This document shows positions 44,760 to 56,397 of a DNA stretch of 64,000 nt, piece after piece. A program made the position numbers and the translations under genes. The DNA is from Forficula auricularia. Its lineage: Eukaryota > Arthropoda > Insecta > Dermaptera > Forficulidae. The stretch is from NCBI GenBank assembly GCA_024734495.1, contig JALMQS010000153.1, positions 9,573,294 to 9,637,293 of the forward strand. Direction: 5' to 3'. Below the pieces are notes generated by a model. The model ran no database searches and had not been told where the DNA came from. It saw only the letters and a program-made list of their open reading frames with translations. Within the stretch, counting starts at the first letter, position 1. Each line of letters starts with the position of its first letter.

Positions 44760-46140
44760 TAACTATTTATTTATTATCTTATCTATAGCCTACGCTACTT
44801 CTCAAATCCGTCTAGGTGTCAAATTTAGTAATTATGATGAGACGAACGTAATTAAATTCCAAGTCAGGATTCTAACGTCATGGTTGTCTGCATCGTGATT
44901 CAGTATTTCAGACCTCTAGTGAGTACAAAGTTCGAATCGCACTCCAGCACTCCAATCAGCAGTAGTTTTTAATTATTTAAATTTAAAAAAATATTTTACC
45001 CAACACTTTTTCATTACAATGAACCTTTTGGTGCATTCTATGATAAAAAAACACTATTTAGATGTATGATAAAATATTAATTTACTTTATAAGTATTTAT
45101 TTCACTTATTTTTAAGTCTTTTTGTTTATTGGCGGATATCTTTTGATTATATTTATTTGTAAAATAATTTGGTAGTTATGTAGGTATGACCTGAAATTCA
45201 AACCTTAATAAATAGAAAAAATAAAATAAAAAGAGAAAAATTGAAACCAACATTTTATTAAAATATATAACACCATATTAAATGCATCGCATTTCTATTC
45301 CGGAATTTGAATTAATCTAAATAAATTTTCTTCTTTTGAATGATTGGTGATAAATTTAAAAGTGAATGAAAGATAGGGAAGGAATTGATTATTTACAATT
45401 CCTTAAAGATAAAAATCTTATCAGCTTGTGTCACTATTTATCTAATCTGTTTATTTATGTAATTATAAAAAAAATTTATTCGTCAACATCCAAAACATTC
45501 AAATAATTTCCTAAGTAGTTTTTTGTGTGAATATTAAGCAACTATATAAATGCGTCTTTGTAATAATAATTTACTGATAAATAAGACAATTTTCTGAATA
45601 CGAATCGTGCAGGGTCAAGGAGTTGCTTAGACGTTGGGAATTGTGAGAAATTATCGAAATTAATCGAAAACCATTTTTAGGACAAAAAGATAATGATAAT
45701 TCATAAATTGAGAAAAAACAGACCAAATATAAAATATTGATTTTCTATAGGGCTTAGATTGACATGATCGAGTTAAATAATGCCAAAAAATTATACTAAT
45801 TTTCAATTTTGTCACTCGAACTTGATCTCAATTTAAAGATAAAGAAAATGATAATTTACTGAAGACATTTTGTCTGAAAATCCTTTTTTTAGAGATATAC
45901 AATTCTAAATAATCTAAAGACATAATTTGGAACAGAAGATGTTGCCTTTGAATAGCAAAATTTTTCTATTTGAGTACTAATATTATATCAGCTGAAATAA
46001 ATAGCCTTTTTTAAGTATTAAGGGTGAAGGGAGGTACTCAGACATCAATCAGATTATATATACATTTTAATCCGGAAACTCTAAAAAATTATGTCTCCTA
46101 AAATTTTATCTTATTTTATTAAACGAGCAATGCTTATATA
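44760..46140. other. Intergenic after the DMRT gene
   Basis: No gene recognised. 44840-44965 carries 'gttcgaatcgcactcc', a B-box-like motif, but no A box or second copy; a SINE remnant is possible. The remainder is plain AT-rich sequence. Confidence 0.35.
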
Positions 46141-46144
46141 TACC

Positions 46145-46700
46145 TATATATCCGGTCGGGTTCTCGAAAACGGCTCTAACGATTTGGATGAAATTCACGG
46201 GTTAGGAGGGTTTTGTGTTGGACATTCGATCTGTCACGTTCTCATCTTCGGCTAAGTTGTTTTTGATGGGTTTTTTGTTAATTGAAACAATTATTCACAG
46301 GTGGTTGTCATTGATGAGTAAAAAAGCATGAACATTTTGATTCACTTTTCAACAACTTATTTGTGCAAAAAAAACTTATTCATCTGACACAGTAATTAAA
46401 ATTCGGTACCGGTCTCGGCTTGAATTATCGTAATTGGAGCCAAAAATCAGGCGTCCCCACAAGGGGGGGGGGGCTTAAGACGACGAGGTTGTCTTTGTTG
46501 AAACTTCTGGGAGGGGGGGGGGGGCAGGGGGTTGAAAATTGTTACAAAATTACTATTACTAGTATATGCTAAAAATAAAAACGGTCAAGTTAATAAAAAG
46601 CTCTTCTAATTCTTTAGAAGTGAATAAAATATAATGTACAAGTAGGGGGGGGGGGGGGGTTACTTTTCATGAAGCTAGGGGAGATGGGAACCCCTGCAAA
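46145..46700 (+). repeat. Repeat fragments with long G runs
   Basis: 46145-46260 ('tctcgaaaacggctctaacg') matches the minus strand of 11498-11560. G runs of 10 or more occur near 46465, 46513 and 46645, within text like that of family T. No open frame. Confidence 0.45.
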
Positions 46701-46889
46701 AATACATACTCTTCTTTCAAACAAGCAGGAAAAAAAATCAAATTAAAAATGAGTAAAACTTAATAAGGAACAATATCGTTGAAATATTAATTATAAGATT
46801 TATTTTAAATTTATAATAATTAAGGTTATATTTACTCGTAATAAATATATTTCAAATTAATATAAAAATAATTTTTAAGAAAAAAATAA

Positions 46890-47330
46890 AAACCGACTTC
46901 AAAAAATTAAATGCAACAAATAAAATACACTAAAAGGTATAAAATAATTATTATCTTATTTAGTTACAACTAAACGACGAACTATTAACATGAAATTACT
47001 TTTTGAAGTCGGTACCAAACAAACTATACCTATAAGCGAGCGTACCCGCCAAACGTACTAAGTAAGATCCGTCGAGTGCGATTCATAAAAGGTATATGTT
47101 TGGCACCAACTTCAAAAAGTAATTTCATGTTAATATTTTTTATTTTTCTCTTTTTAGTCATGTTATTAATAGTGATCATATCATCAGAACTTGACCAAAT
47201 TAATATAATATGACACCATCCCTAAGACACCCCCTTTCGGATAAAAAAAGAACCATCGAAATCGGTTCATAAACAAAGAGGTTAGGTCTAAACAAACCTA
47301 ATAATAAAGGTCTAATACCTATAAAAAAAA
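46890..47330 (-). repeat. Dispersed repeat H with palindromic insert
   Basis: 'acatgaaattactttttgaa ... aaacaaactatacc' (46988-47030) is inverted at 47085-47133, forming a ~145-bp hairpin. The remainder is the complement of 35640-35930. Class unknown. Confidence 0.6.
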
Positions 47331-47842
47331 TAAACTGCAACGGATCGTTGCTAAACTTTATCCAAATTCATTTGAAATATTAATATGTTTGTTCCTTTAT
47401 TATTAATCAGATATCACTTGCAATTTGTAGTTCATATTGACATTAATTCAAAAATAATTCTCATTTAAGAGTCGAGGAATAACCATTCTACATTGGATTT
47501 TTGACGTTTCGGTTTTTATTGGTAACCATTGCTGAAGACATAGAGGAATCGACTTAAAATCAAAAATAGCCATCGATTCTCATCTAATACTTGAGGAATA
47601 ACAATTCTACATTAGGTTTTTGACGTTTCGATTATTATTGGTAGCCATTGCTGAAGACATGGAGGAAACGACTTAAAATCAAAAATAACGATCAATTCTT
47701 ATCTAATACTAGAGGAATAACCTTATTGAATTCCATTTTTGATGTTTTGACTATTAATGGAAACCTCTACTGAAAATGTAGAAGAATCGACTTAAAATCA
47801 AAAAGACTAAATTCTTTTATGGCAAACAACTCAAGCTTGAGT
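47328..47842 (+). repeat. Element R with internal minisatellite, copy 3
   Basis: Opposite direction to the copies at 25 and 32 kb and the cleanest of the set. 'gacgtttcg' or 'gatgttttg' recurs at 47503, 47622 and 47741, fixing a 119-bp period. It ends ggcaaacaactcaagctt. Confidence 0.75.
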
Positions 47843-48083
47843 TGTTAGTCTGTGCGTTACCAAATTTTTGTGGAGGAGCTAGCTCAAAAACTAGTTTGAA
47901 TATCGAAACCAAATTTCACACGTAGTTTTGGTCCATTGGTTTTTCGTTTATTGGGCCACGCAGGTGGGGGCCTCCACTAACAAGAAATATTTACATAGTC
48001 GGGTGAATTTAATTATAGGAGTATTTACATAATTATAGGAACATTTACATCATATATTTACATTTTTTTTCTTTATACAATTT

Positions 48084-48521
48084 CTAGCGCATGGCGATTT
48101 CCCTATAAGTTCTCCTGTTGAATCTATAAAAATTCATCAAAAAACTGAAGGTCATATCGGATAAAGTTTTCTGGGAAATTCCCAGGGCGACAAGGGGAGG
48201 CACCGCTTTATGACACCACACTCCCTTCCACGAGAGTGTGATGGCTTCAACTCTCACAAAACCCGATCCCACCCCAAACCTTGCTGCAATGTTGCTCACC
48301 AGACTGGAGTTGCCCTTATAATAATTGATTTTGTTTCTGTGGGCAACCCCCAGTCCGAGGAGAGCTGACACTATCTGCACATCCAGAACCCACACCGTCC
48401 CCGACACGTCCTTCGCAACGATATCTGGCCTCCTGTTCCCGGTCGAGCTCTGATATAAATATTCGAGCTCGACCCGCATTCCCTTTAAGAGCTGATTAGA
48501 TTTTGGTGCATATCGACCCAA
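48084..48521 (-). pseudogene. R2-like LINE, restriction-like endonuclease end
   Basis: 145 residues with no stop: GMRVELEYLYQSSTGNRRPD, IVAKDVSGTVWVLDVQIVSA, then ...RTYREIAMR-stop. The text 'RRPD...VLDVQIV' is the PD-(D/E)xK-type endonuclease of R2-clade non-LTR retrotransposons, which lies after the reverse transcriptase. Everything upstream (reverse transcriptase, zinc fingers) is missing; at 48522 the sequence switches to family T. The frame is intact, so the truncated copy may be young. Confidence 0.75.
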
Positions 48522-48529
48522 AATTAAGG

Positions 48530-48840
48530 GGTGGAAGGGGTTAAAAATTAAAAATCTAGGCTATTTAAGCAAACTCAACCAATTTTTTTTTACGTAATCA
48601 GTGGACCCCCAGAAGTCTAAAAATGCAAAAACTAGCCGCCTAAAATGGGGGGGGGCGTCAAAAAATGAAAATCTTGGCCATTTACCAAACTCAACCAAAT
48701 TTTGTATACATAATCAGAGGATCCCCAGAAGTATAAAAATGCAAAAACTAACCCCCTCCCCCCTACATGATTATAAATAATTTTAGGGGCCAAGTTGTAT
48801 GGTAAAGTCAAGTGGATGGCCACATCAGAACACGTCAGCT
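48530..48840 (-). repeat. Family T end with two satellite units
   Basis: The minus strand begins gatgtggccatccacttgac and then has two ~110-bp units ('ggtaaatggccaagattttc ... gtatacaaaatttggttgag') separated by C runs. Related to 400-660 and 43135-43290. Confidence 0.55.
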
Positions 48841-49181
48841 TATTTAAATTTGAAATATCAAGAAGTGTGTTAAGAATGAATGGTGTAAGTGAATTACTAT
48901 ATATATATATATATTGAGGAAAAATTGTCTTAAATCAATTTCATTTCCATCCGTTAGCCGATGACAAACATAGGTGAGTACGGAAAAATATCACAATAAA
49001 ATTCTTCTTGTATCATGATTGATTGTTAACATTTATTGTAAATATACGATATATGTATATTTAAGAAATGATAATTACACTTTTATTTACGATCTGAAAG
49101 CTTGACGTACGACCTGACTAATGAGTAATGAGATGCGAGAACGAGTTATACCAATGAGATGCAAATCCAATGTGTCTTGAA

Positions 49182-49578
49182 AAAAATAAACTGCAACGGA
49201 TCGTTGCTAAACTTTATCCAAAGTCATTTGAAATATTAATATGTTTATTCCTTTATTATTAATCAGACGTCACTTGCTATTTGCAGTCCATGTTGATTAA
49301 ATTCAAAAATAGTGATCAATTCTCATCTAATACTTGAAGAATAACAATTCTACATTGTATTTTTGATGTTTCGATTATTATTGGTAACCATTGCTGAAGA
49401 CATGGAGGAATCGAATTAAAATCAAAAATAACAATCGATTCTTATCTAATACTAGAGGAATAAACTTATTGCATTCCATTTTTGATGTTTTGACTATTAA
49501 TGGCAACCTCTAATGAAAACGTGGAAGAATCGACTTAAAATCAAAAAGACTAAATTATTTTATGGTAAACAACTCAAG
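49182..49578 (+). repeat. Element R, copy 4 (one unit fewer)
   Basis: Same direction as 47328-47842 but lacking about one 119-bp unit, so unit number varies between copies. Confidence 0.75.
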
Positions 49579-49599
49579 CTTTAATTACATCCTACGTTT

Positions 49600-50215
49600 T
49601 TTTTAAAGTTAACGCCCCGCAGTCCTCGTTATATAGGATAGTCCTTTTATAGAATTATTTAGTAATACCTATGAATACACCACAATATTAAGGTAGTGGA
49701 TTGCCCCCATATTTCTCATCTTATGAGTTGATCGAAAGATCAAATCAAACCCTGTCAGATTAGCAAATTTCAAAAGAGTTCACGTACCTATATTTTATGG
49801 TTTATAATAGCTTTTGTAAATCTTTCATAAAAAAAAACCCCTTAATTATAATTTAATATAATGTTTCGCTATAAACCAACAATGCATTCTCTTAATTTAT
49901 TTTACCATAGTATACGATTCGAGCACAGTCTAGAGTTACCATGGGAACCTATGTGAACGTAACAATTCCTCTCCCCTCTCCTCTTTAAGTCCAAAATAAA
50001 AATAATAATTTACTAATTCTATGGAAGCTATGAAATCGGTATTATTACTACCAACACTACACACACTTTAAGTGGGATGTGGGCATTTTTCCATCGATTT
50101 GGTGCATAACTAATAAAAAAAATCACAAAATAAATCCATCAGGCACAAAAAAAAATTTATAGAGCTGTGTATTCATACATGGTTGCACAATATATTTACG
50201 ACTACATTTGGTAAA
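49600..50215. other. Intergenic, nothing recognised
   Basis: AT-rich sequence without notable frames, inverted repeats or copies elsewhere in the window. Confidence 0.4.
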
Positions 50216-50216
50216 A

Positions 50217-50376
50217 CTCGAGGAATGAACCGCGACCTAATATCGTGTACACCTACTTCCACTTCCATCTTCATCTCCAAGCAGAAGACAATAGATGAAG
50301 AGGCATTATTCAATGAATTGCAAAATAATTCCAAAGACGTGTACACCTAATTCCAATCGCGGTTCACCCCTCGGTA
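50217..50376. mobile_element. MITE family M, copy 2
   Basis: Ends cgaggaatgaaccgcgacct and atcgcggttcacccctcg are inverted; the inner ends carry 'gtacacctacttccacttcc' and 'gtgtacacctaattcc'. About 160 bp; the cleanest copy. Confidence 0.75.
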
Positions 50377-50879
50377 AAACTAGTTTTTGAATAATATCGT
50401 GATTTTTCATATAAGTTTTTTTTCGCAACATTTTAGCAGCAGAGAATGATAAAAAATAAATAAAATATACTGAAGATTCGAACTTCTGATAGTTTAAGCC
50501 ATTTTTTGAATCATTTGGCATATAGTACCTTAAATACTGCCGTCAAGAAGAGGTATTCTTTTTAAAGATTTCAAGTGTTTGGGCCTCTAACATTAATTAT
50601 TTGAATAAATAATAAGCCCTTATCATAAAATGTCAGAGCAAATTATTTCCTATCTGTCATAAATAATCATAAGTCAAGATTTACTATCTTATGACGACAA
50701 TCCGAATTTTTATATATGTAATAATCAAAGATGAGTAAAATTGGCAATAGGACAAGTTTCAAAATATTGATAGTCTTGTCAGCATAATTAATTCTATAAT
50801 CAACGCTTTTAAATAACCATAACATATTAGGTAATCTTATATTTATTTTTTATAAAGTATGATTCATTTATTAGTAATG

Positions 50880-51075
50880 AAGATATTGAAGTTTTTATTT
50901 TTGTGATTAATTTGATTAAAATTTGAATTTTTAGTGAAACCAAACATAATTAATTATAATTATTAACCTGAAATCGGAGTAGGTGCTCATACTTGAGAAC
51001 GATCGGAGAATAAGTCGATCGAAACGTCATAGTTATATTGTATTATATGTTCTTGTTCAATAAATAATTATAATT
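50880..51075. mobile_element. Foldback, family F5
   Basis: 'cataattaattataattatt' is mirrored at 51060-51085. On the + strand 'atacttgagaacgatcggag ... gtcgatcgaaacgtcatag' has a GATCG/CGATC-type hairpin before GAAACGTC. This resembles a hammerhead half but has CTTGAGA in place of CTGANGA. Same family as 27120-27370. Confidence 0.55.
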
Positions 51076-51431
51076 AATTATGTGTGATTCTCTATGATTC
51101 ATTTTCTGTTTCTAATTAAATAGTTCCCGGCGAAGGAGGGGGAGGTTGGCGTGGTAATTATCCCCGGACTCGAGCCCGAAAAGGGCCCCGCGCACTACCA
51201 CTGTAAAATAAATTTTTGTACTATTAAAATCTATTACTTATTATAAATAAAAATATATGATAGCAAAATTAAGTAACAAAGCATATTAAGTTACCGATTT
51301 ATTTATTTGTTAAATAATAAACTATTTTACAAATTAAAAAATGTAGGACTTTTATTTGTCCCAGCATTGAGAGGGGACCCACAGGTTTGATTTTCCCCCA
51401 GGGTCCATAATAGAGCTCCACGGGCTTGAGT

Positions 51432-51720
51432 ACCAGGGACGCAGAAAAAATTTCAGGGTGGGGGGGGGAGGGGGTGAAGTTTGAAGGCAAATAATTACCT
51501 TATTAAATTTTTATTTAAATATTTAGTTTTTTGAGTTTTTTTTTTACAAGTAGAATACACTAAAATAGTAGTGCTTAAATTCAAAAACACATTTACAGTA
51601 CATAAACATAGTTTAGTGAGGCGGGGACAGAAGTCAGGGATGTTACATACATTTTTTTATTAGAAAATCAGGGGGGGGGGGGGGCAGGTGCACCCTTTGC
51701 CCCCCTCTGCGAACGCTCAT
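51432..51720. mobile_element. Possible hAT-like element with G-rich ends
   Basis: Left CAGGGACGCAGAAAAAATTT and right complement GAGCGTTCGCAGAGGGG both run into long G tracts. Flanks TTGAGTAC and AATAGTAC share the last five bases. No coding content. Confidence 0.4.
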
Positions 51721-52464
51721 GAATAGTACCTATATATGTTTTACTCGTATCAATTATAGACTTGAAGTATATTTAATTTTTTCAAATTTTAAATATTTTT
51801 TTCATTTTTCAAAAAGTAAAAATTAATTAATTAATTAATATCATAAAAGACCCCTAAATCGGGGAAACAAAGAGTGTTAAAAAATTCACAAATAAAATAG
51901 TTTTTTATCTAATTTACTTATATCAGGACAAAAATTCAACTCCATTCGATGTTCTAAAAAGGCAAAATAAATAAATAAATAAATAAAATTTGTGAATATT
52001 TTCTGTTCAAAAAAAATACAATTCCTAATATTCTTATCAGTTCGTCCTGAATCAGTCAATGATAGTTAACGTGTTTTATTACATCTAAAATTAGCTGTAT
52101 ACACACATTCCCCCTCTTTCGGTTTCAGCAATAAAATAATTCTTTTATGCTTTTTTCAATATTTTCATATATCGATAAAATATACGTCATAATATAATAT
52201 AAAAAACTCAAGTAATCCTTCTGATTATATTATACTGTTAATAAATATTAAAAACAAAATAACAGACTGGTTTCAATCATCAAAGAAATAAGATATATTT
52301 TGAAACAATCTAATGAATCGATAAATTTATTTTTAGTAAATTAGGAGACTTGTTGATTTTTTGACGTTTAGATGTGGGATTGTGACTAAGGCGAAAGAGT
52401 GAGGGAAATTGAAAGCGGGGAGGTGGAATGCCGCGATTATCTTAGTTGCACTCATTGAAACCTT

Positions 52465-52499
52465 TCAGTTCCGAATGTGACCAGCTTACTTCTATAAAC
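52465..52499 (+). promoter_or_regulatory. P450 initiator and short 5' UTR
   Basis: TCAGTT at 52465-52470 fits the arthropod initiator TCAKTY, which would start RNA at A52467, 33 bases before the ATG. There is no TATA box at -30. The upstream 100 bp are less AT-rich than the surroundings ('gaaagcggggaggtggaatg'). Inferred from position only. Confidence 0.45.
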
Positions 52500-52532
52500 A
52501 TGGATCTAACATTGGCACCGTTTCTCTTACTG
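52500..52532 (+). CDS. CYP4-type cytochrome P450, coding exon 1
   Basis: ATG 52500 in a good context (aaacATGG) encodes MDLTLAPFLLL and is cut by the donor CTG/gtaaga in phase 0. Joined to the exon at 58654 it gives a leucine/isoleucine-rich anchor followed by a basic stretch, the normal N-terminus of a microsomal P450 held in the endoplasmic reticulum membrane. The exon is too short to show any family by itself; the call rests on frame, hydrophobicity and position. Intron 1 is 6.1 kb. Confidence 0.65.
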
Positions 52533-52744
52533 GTAAGATAGACAATTCATCTCATCCTTTTTAATGTTATACTATTAATATCTAATTAATAACGCAATAC
52601 CATTAATTGCAATGTTAATCATTTTATTAAATTTACAAATTTAATTATTTTAGATCTTCAAATATTCAACGAAATTAGCGAATTTTGATTATTTTTAAAT
52701 TGATTTTTTTTCGTACTTGTTTATTATTTGTTAAATTGTTGTAG

Positions 52745-52922
52745 TTTTTTTGTTGGATTTTCAGCCTTTCTAGCCATAAACCAATTTACGATACCATTTA
52801 TTTTTCCAAATTTGTCTCTACCCCCGGAGTCAGATTTTAGCCGGATTCCTCGAGTCGGATTCGAACTAAATCTTTGTTAGCAGGCTGTGGTGCTAGCCCC
52901 TAGCCTATCTGACCCCCCAAAA
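52745..52922 (-). mobile_element. tRNA-derived SINE, copy 3
   Basis: The minus strand has gctagcaccacagcctgcta, then ATTCGAATCCGAC (B box) and the tail 'cgtaaattggtttatggcta', as in 28915-29095. Lies in P450 intron 1. Confidence 0.7.
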
Positions 52923-52943
52923 ATTGTTGTAGTTAATTTGTAT

Positions 52944-53545
52944 TGATATTTGTTAATTTATTGTAGTTAGATAGTGTTGATGTTTAGAGGACCTAGCCAC
53001 CGAGGACTTTTGCCTCTAAGCAGGTCGAGGAATAAAGATTTATTTATTTATTTATTTATTTTAAGTGGGAGATAAATTTAACCTAATTTATCGCGGGGAG
53101 AATTTACCACTGCTCGAAGCCCTTAAAAAACTCAGTAAATTGGATTGTATCTAACTTTCTGAGATTTGGCTCGTGATCCCGGCTTCTTTCCTTCTGATGT
53201 TTGTTAATTTATTGTAGTTAGATAGTGTTGATGTTTAGAGGACCTAGCCACCGAGGACTTTTGCCTCTAAGCAGGTCGAGGAATAAAGATTTATTTATTT
53301 ATTTATTTATTTTAAGTGGGAGATAAATTTAACCTAATTTATCTCGGGGAGAATTTACCACTGCTCGAAGCCCTTAAAAAACTTAGTAAATTGGATTGTA
53401 TCTAACTTTCTGAGATTTGGCTCGTGATCCCGGCTTCTTTCCTTCTACTCTGTTCTTTTCACGATGGAGGTGCCAGCCCATACAGGCCTTTAGGGGATGA
53501 CCTTCTGGTGTATCTCCTTCTCACATCAATATCATTAAAAAAAAA
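52944..53545 (+). repeat. Tandemly duplicated LINE 3' end, 251-bp unit
   Basis: 52944-53194 repeats at 53195-53445 with only a few changes (tgttaatttattgtagttag at 52951 and 53202). Copy 2 continues to 53545 with FHDGGASPYRPLG and 'cacatcaatatcattaaaa', the same tail as 10070-10345. A recent local duplication inside an older insertion. Confidence 0.8.
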
Positions 53546-53697
53546 AATGTATTTTATAATTCATGAGTTTCTTACATTTGATTCAGTCGCGAATCGAATC
53601 CAGGTAATTTTTGTCAGATATTACTTATTATTAATTGAAAGCAACACTTTACATGCGTGTTAACAGACTAAGCACGCTGGACTGGGGAATTGAAGTA

Positions 53698-53816
53698 TCC
53701 CTAGTAGCACAATGTTTCAAACTATATAGTAGCTATATAGGGCCTATATAGATTTTGAAAATCTATATAGGGACAATATAGATACTATATAGTCTGAAAC
53801 ATTGTGCTACTAGGGA
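53698..53816. mobile_element. Near-perfect palindromic MITE
   Basis: 119 bp, ends TCCCTAGTAGCACAATGTTT and its exact complement, TA on both sides. Inner blocks around 'ctatatag' also pair, giving an almost unbroken hairpin. Non-coding; in P450 intron 1. Confidence 0.85.
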
Positions 53817-55390
53817 TATAACACCTTAGATTACAAATTCACTAGGTGATCTAATCCCTGTTTGATAAAAAGCATCATGCGGGCTAATCGCGATATGATG
53901 CTGGATCACACCTAGATGGATCATATCTTTTTCATTCTCTTGGTCCAGATTTAAGATTTAGCTGACCCCAATAGCCTCAAACAGCAGTAGTCTAGCGATA
54001 TATATTTATATATCTTGTTTAAAAAAAATTGTCATGTTAAAAAAAAATCTCTCTTTGATATGTATTCACTTAATATATTAATTAGAAAAATATTTACTTT
54101 TATAAACTTGAAACTTTAAATGTGAATTGTTTCTGGCCTTGAAATTTGATTGATTCACATTTTAACACAAATTTTTGTTTAATAAAGACAGCCTTTCATC
54201 ACAAAAAATTAAAATAATAATAATTTTTTAGTGGCTGAAATATTTTACACATATATGACTAAAAAAGCAACCGTATGCGCTTATATGTTGTCTACCTCCT
54301 GGGCGAGCCTATAGTATTAAATTCAAGCAAAAATTTTCAGATTTTTTTTGCTTATTGAGTTTAAAAATGTCTAACTTTTTTATTTTCTGTCTTTGAGTCA
54401 GAATTCAGATAACTTATGAATGAAAAGTCGTAGAAAGTTGGTTATTAGAAAATATTTGTATTTCGAAGAGCAGATTAGATTTTGGGCTTCTTGCTTTAGA
54501 AGTTCTGATTAAAAATGCAGAAAAGACCATTTTTTGAATTATTTTATTGAGATTTTAATCCGTTTCTACAAAAAATAAATAAATAAATAATAATAATAGG
54601 TACACAATCGAAAAGGCATATTTTGAATTACCATTTAATAAATTGCGTATAGAAAAGTAAATATCTTATTTTTTGAAAAAATATTTATTTAGGAGAATAA
54701 ACGATAGAGGTTAGTCTCAGAAAAATGTCAATGAAAAAGCGGCCATTAACTAATTCTTCGTCTATAAAGGAAATCGCGTCAAAATTAATTGATTTACTGA
54801 AACTATGCAATGTTTAATCGATATACGAATTATTATTAATTCTAAGAAAAATTTATCAATAAATAACAATGTCTAAAGTATCTAGTTTTAACCATGAACT
54901 ATTCGTTATCACAAATAATAATTAAATGTTTCCTAAATAATATGATGAATTCTTATCATTATGCCATTAATCGTATATACATATGATTACTAGTGAGATT
55001 TCCAGAAAAATTATTCACTGGGGTGGTTTTACGTATCCCGTTGCCTAGCCCTAAATTTTCGTCATACATTGAAATGGGAATTCGATCCCTAGAGAGTCAA
55101 CGCTATCAGAAGTCGATTACACTAGCTACTTATGTTACAATGGAGGTTATCGACGCCAGTGCCTCTCATTTTTAAAAATTCTTTATTTAATTAGTATAAT
55201 TTTATTTTAAATTAAAATAACAAAATGTATTACCCGGGCACGCTGGGTATTGAATTGGTTCAAAAAATTTTGTATAGCAGTGTTTAGAAAGAATTGCCTC
55301 ATACGTGGAGAAAAAATTAACTCCATTTATCTGACAAAAATTAAAAAAAAAATGTAATTTCAGTCTAAGCAAATAAAAACAAAAATTGAC

Positions 55391-55435
55391 ACCGAGACGT
55401 TTCGCTTAAATTTTATTTTGCATTCTTCAGTCAGG
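55391..55435 (-). ncRNA. Hammerhead-like core with weak stem II (copy 5)
   Basis: On the minus strand: CTGA, CTGAAGA (55424-55430), a loose stem II, GCGAAACGTC (55396-55405), then TCGG. Stem I pairs CTGA with TCGG (one G-T). The core and a two-pair stem III are present, but stem II has at best two adjoining pairs. Probably a decayed Penelope-like terminus. Confidence 0.35.
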
Positions 55436-55644
55436 GAGAGCTGCTACCACGTTTTCCCTTTCATATAATTTATTAAACAGTCACTTAAAATCATTTTGAA
55501 TATTTTTTCTGTCCGTCTGTATGTTCTCGATAGCTCGAAATGTTCAGATTTTATTTTTCTCGTTTTCTAATCATTGTAGATTCATTGTATATCTGTTTTG
55601 ATTCATATTTTTAAAATTGCAAACTATTTCATGCCTAATATATA

Positions 55645-56309
55645 TGTTAGGCTCAAAGTACGAAAACGCTTATAGAGCGAAAAAAACGTCCATAACGCGT
55701 TGTGGCTAATCCAAAAAGACCACAACCCGTAATTTGCGTCGAGCCTCTCATGATATTTGACCACTACGCGTTGTGTTTATTAAGAAAATCCACAACGCGT
55801 TCTGATTTGCTGCTGATGCATCCACGATATGACGCGCAGGTTGTAACTTGTAATTGGGAGCATTGGAAACAGCCGTCATGTTTGTGTGTTCATTCGTGAA
55901 TACCATTTCCGAGCGTGAACATCTGTGAGCTAATCATGGCTAGTAAAATGAACATATTTTATGATAAATTAAGTGAGTTAATGTAGACAATAACTGATCA
56001 CAGTTTTTTACTGACTGTCGAACAATACGAAACGTTATTTCAAGAAACAAAACAGGCTCAGCTTCTTAAAAAAGAACAACCAATCTTTATCGGCAAAGCA
56101 GTATGGTCGTCTTAAACGATATGATATTTTAAAAATTGGTGACTGTGAAAAATTTCGTATTGTGGTCTTTTTCAGTTAGCCACAACGCATTCTGGCTATT
56201 TTTAGAAGTGCCATAACACGAATAACGCCTGGTGAATGTTTTAAAGAGGCACAACGCTACGTGGACGTTTTTTTCACTCAATGAGCGTTTTCGTTCTTCG
56301 AGGCTAACA
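55645..56309 (+). mobile_element. Ginger-like DNA transposon, deleted derivative
   Basis: The left end TGTTAGGCTCAAAGTACGAA and its right counterpart (complement TGTTAGCCTCGAAGAACGAA) are ~60-bp inverted repeats. CACAACGCGTT and variants recur inside both ends (55692-55802, 56180-56255). It contains a broken N-terminal coding piece (55936-56165). The integrase is missing. Confidence 0.7.
55936..56165 (+). pseudogene. Ginger/KRBA2-like N-terminal piece
   Basis: The frame reads MASKMNIFYDKLSELM, a stop, then TITDHSFLLTVEQYETLFQE, TKQAQLLKKEQ and, after a shift, QSLSAKQYGRLKRYDILKIG DCEKF in two adjoining pieces. The order 'EQYxxLxxEVKxAKxKK ... YxRLKRYDVxKIGxxEKL' is that of the N-terminus of KRBA2-like Ginger integrases. 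Match is from memory. Confidence 0.5.
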
Positions 56310-56397
56310 TACCTATATATTTTTAATATTTACTTATTTCTGTTCTTCTGCACTAAATAGAAATATTTGGAAAATATGTACTTCCATAAAAGAAAAG

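Noticed and set aside
46465..46660. G-rich runs as possible quadruplex or regulatory element
   Set aside because: Single homopolymer runs within family T text, also seen at 13189, 20347 and 51670. They are more likely repeat-associated homopolymers than spaced quadruplex tracts.
47490..47760. GAAACGTC and CTGAAGA motifs in every 119-bp unit of element R, suggesting arrays of hammerheads
   Set aside because: The two halves lie on opposite strands (CTGAAGA on +, GAAACGTC on -), so no single RNA contains a hammerhead core.
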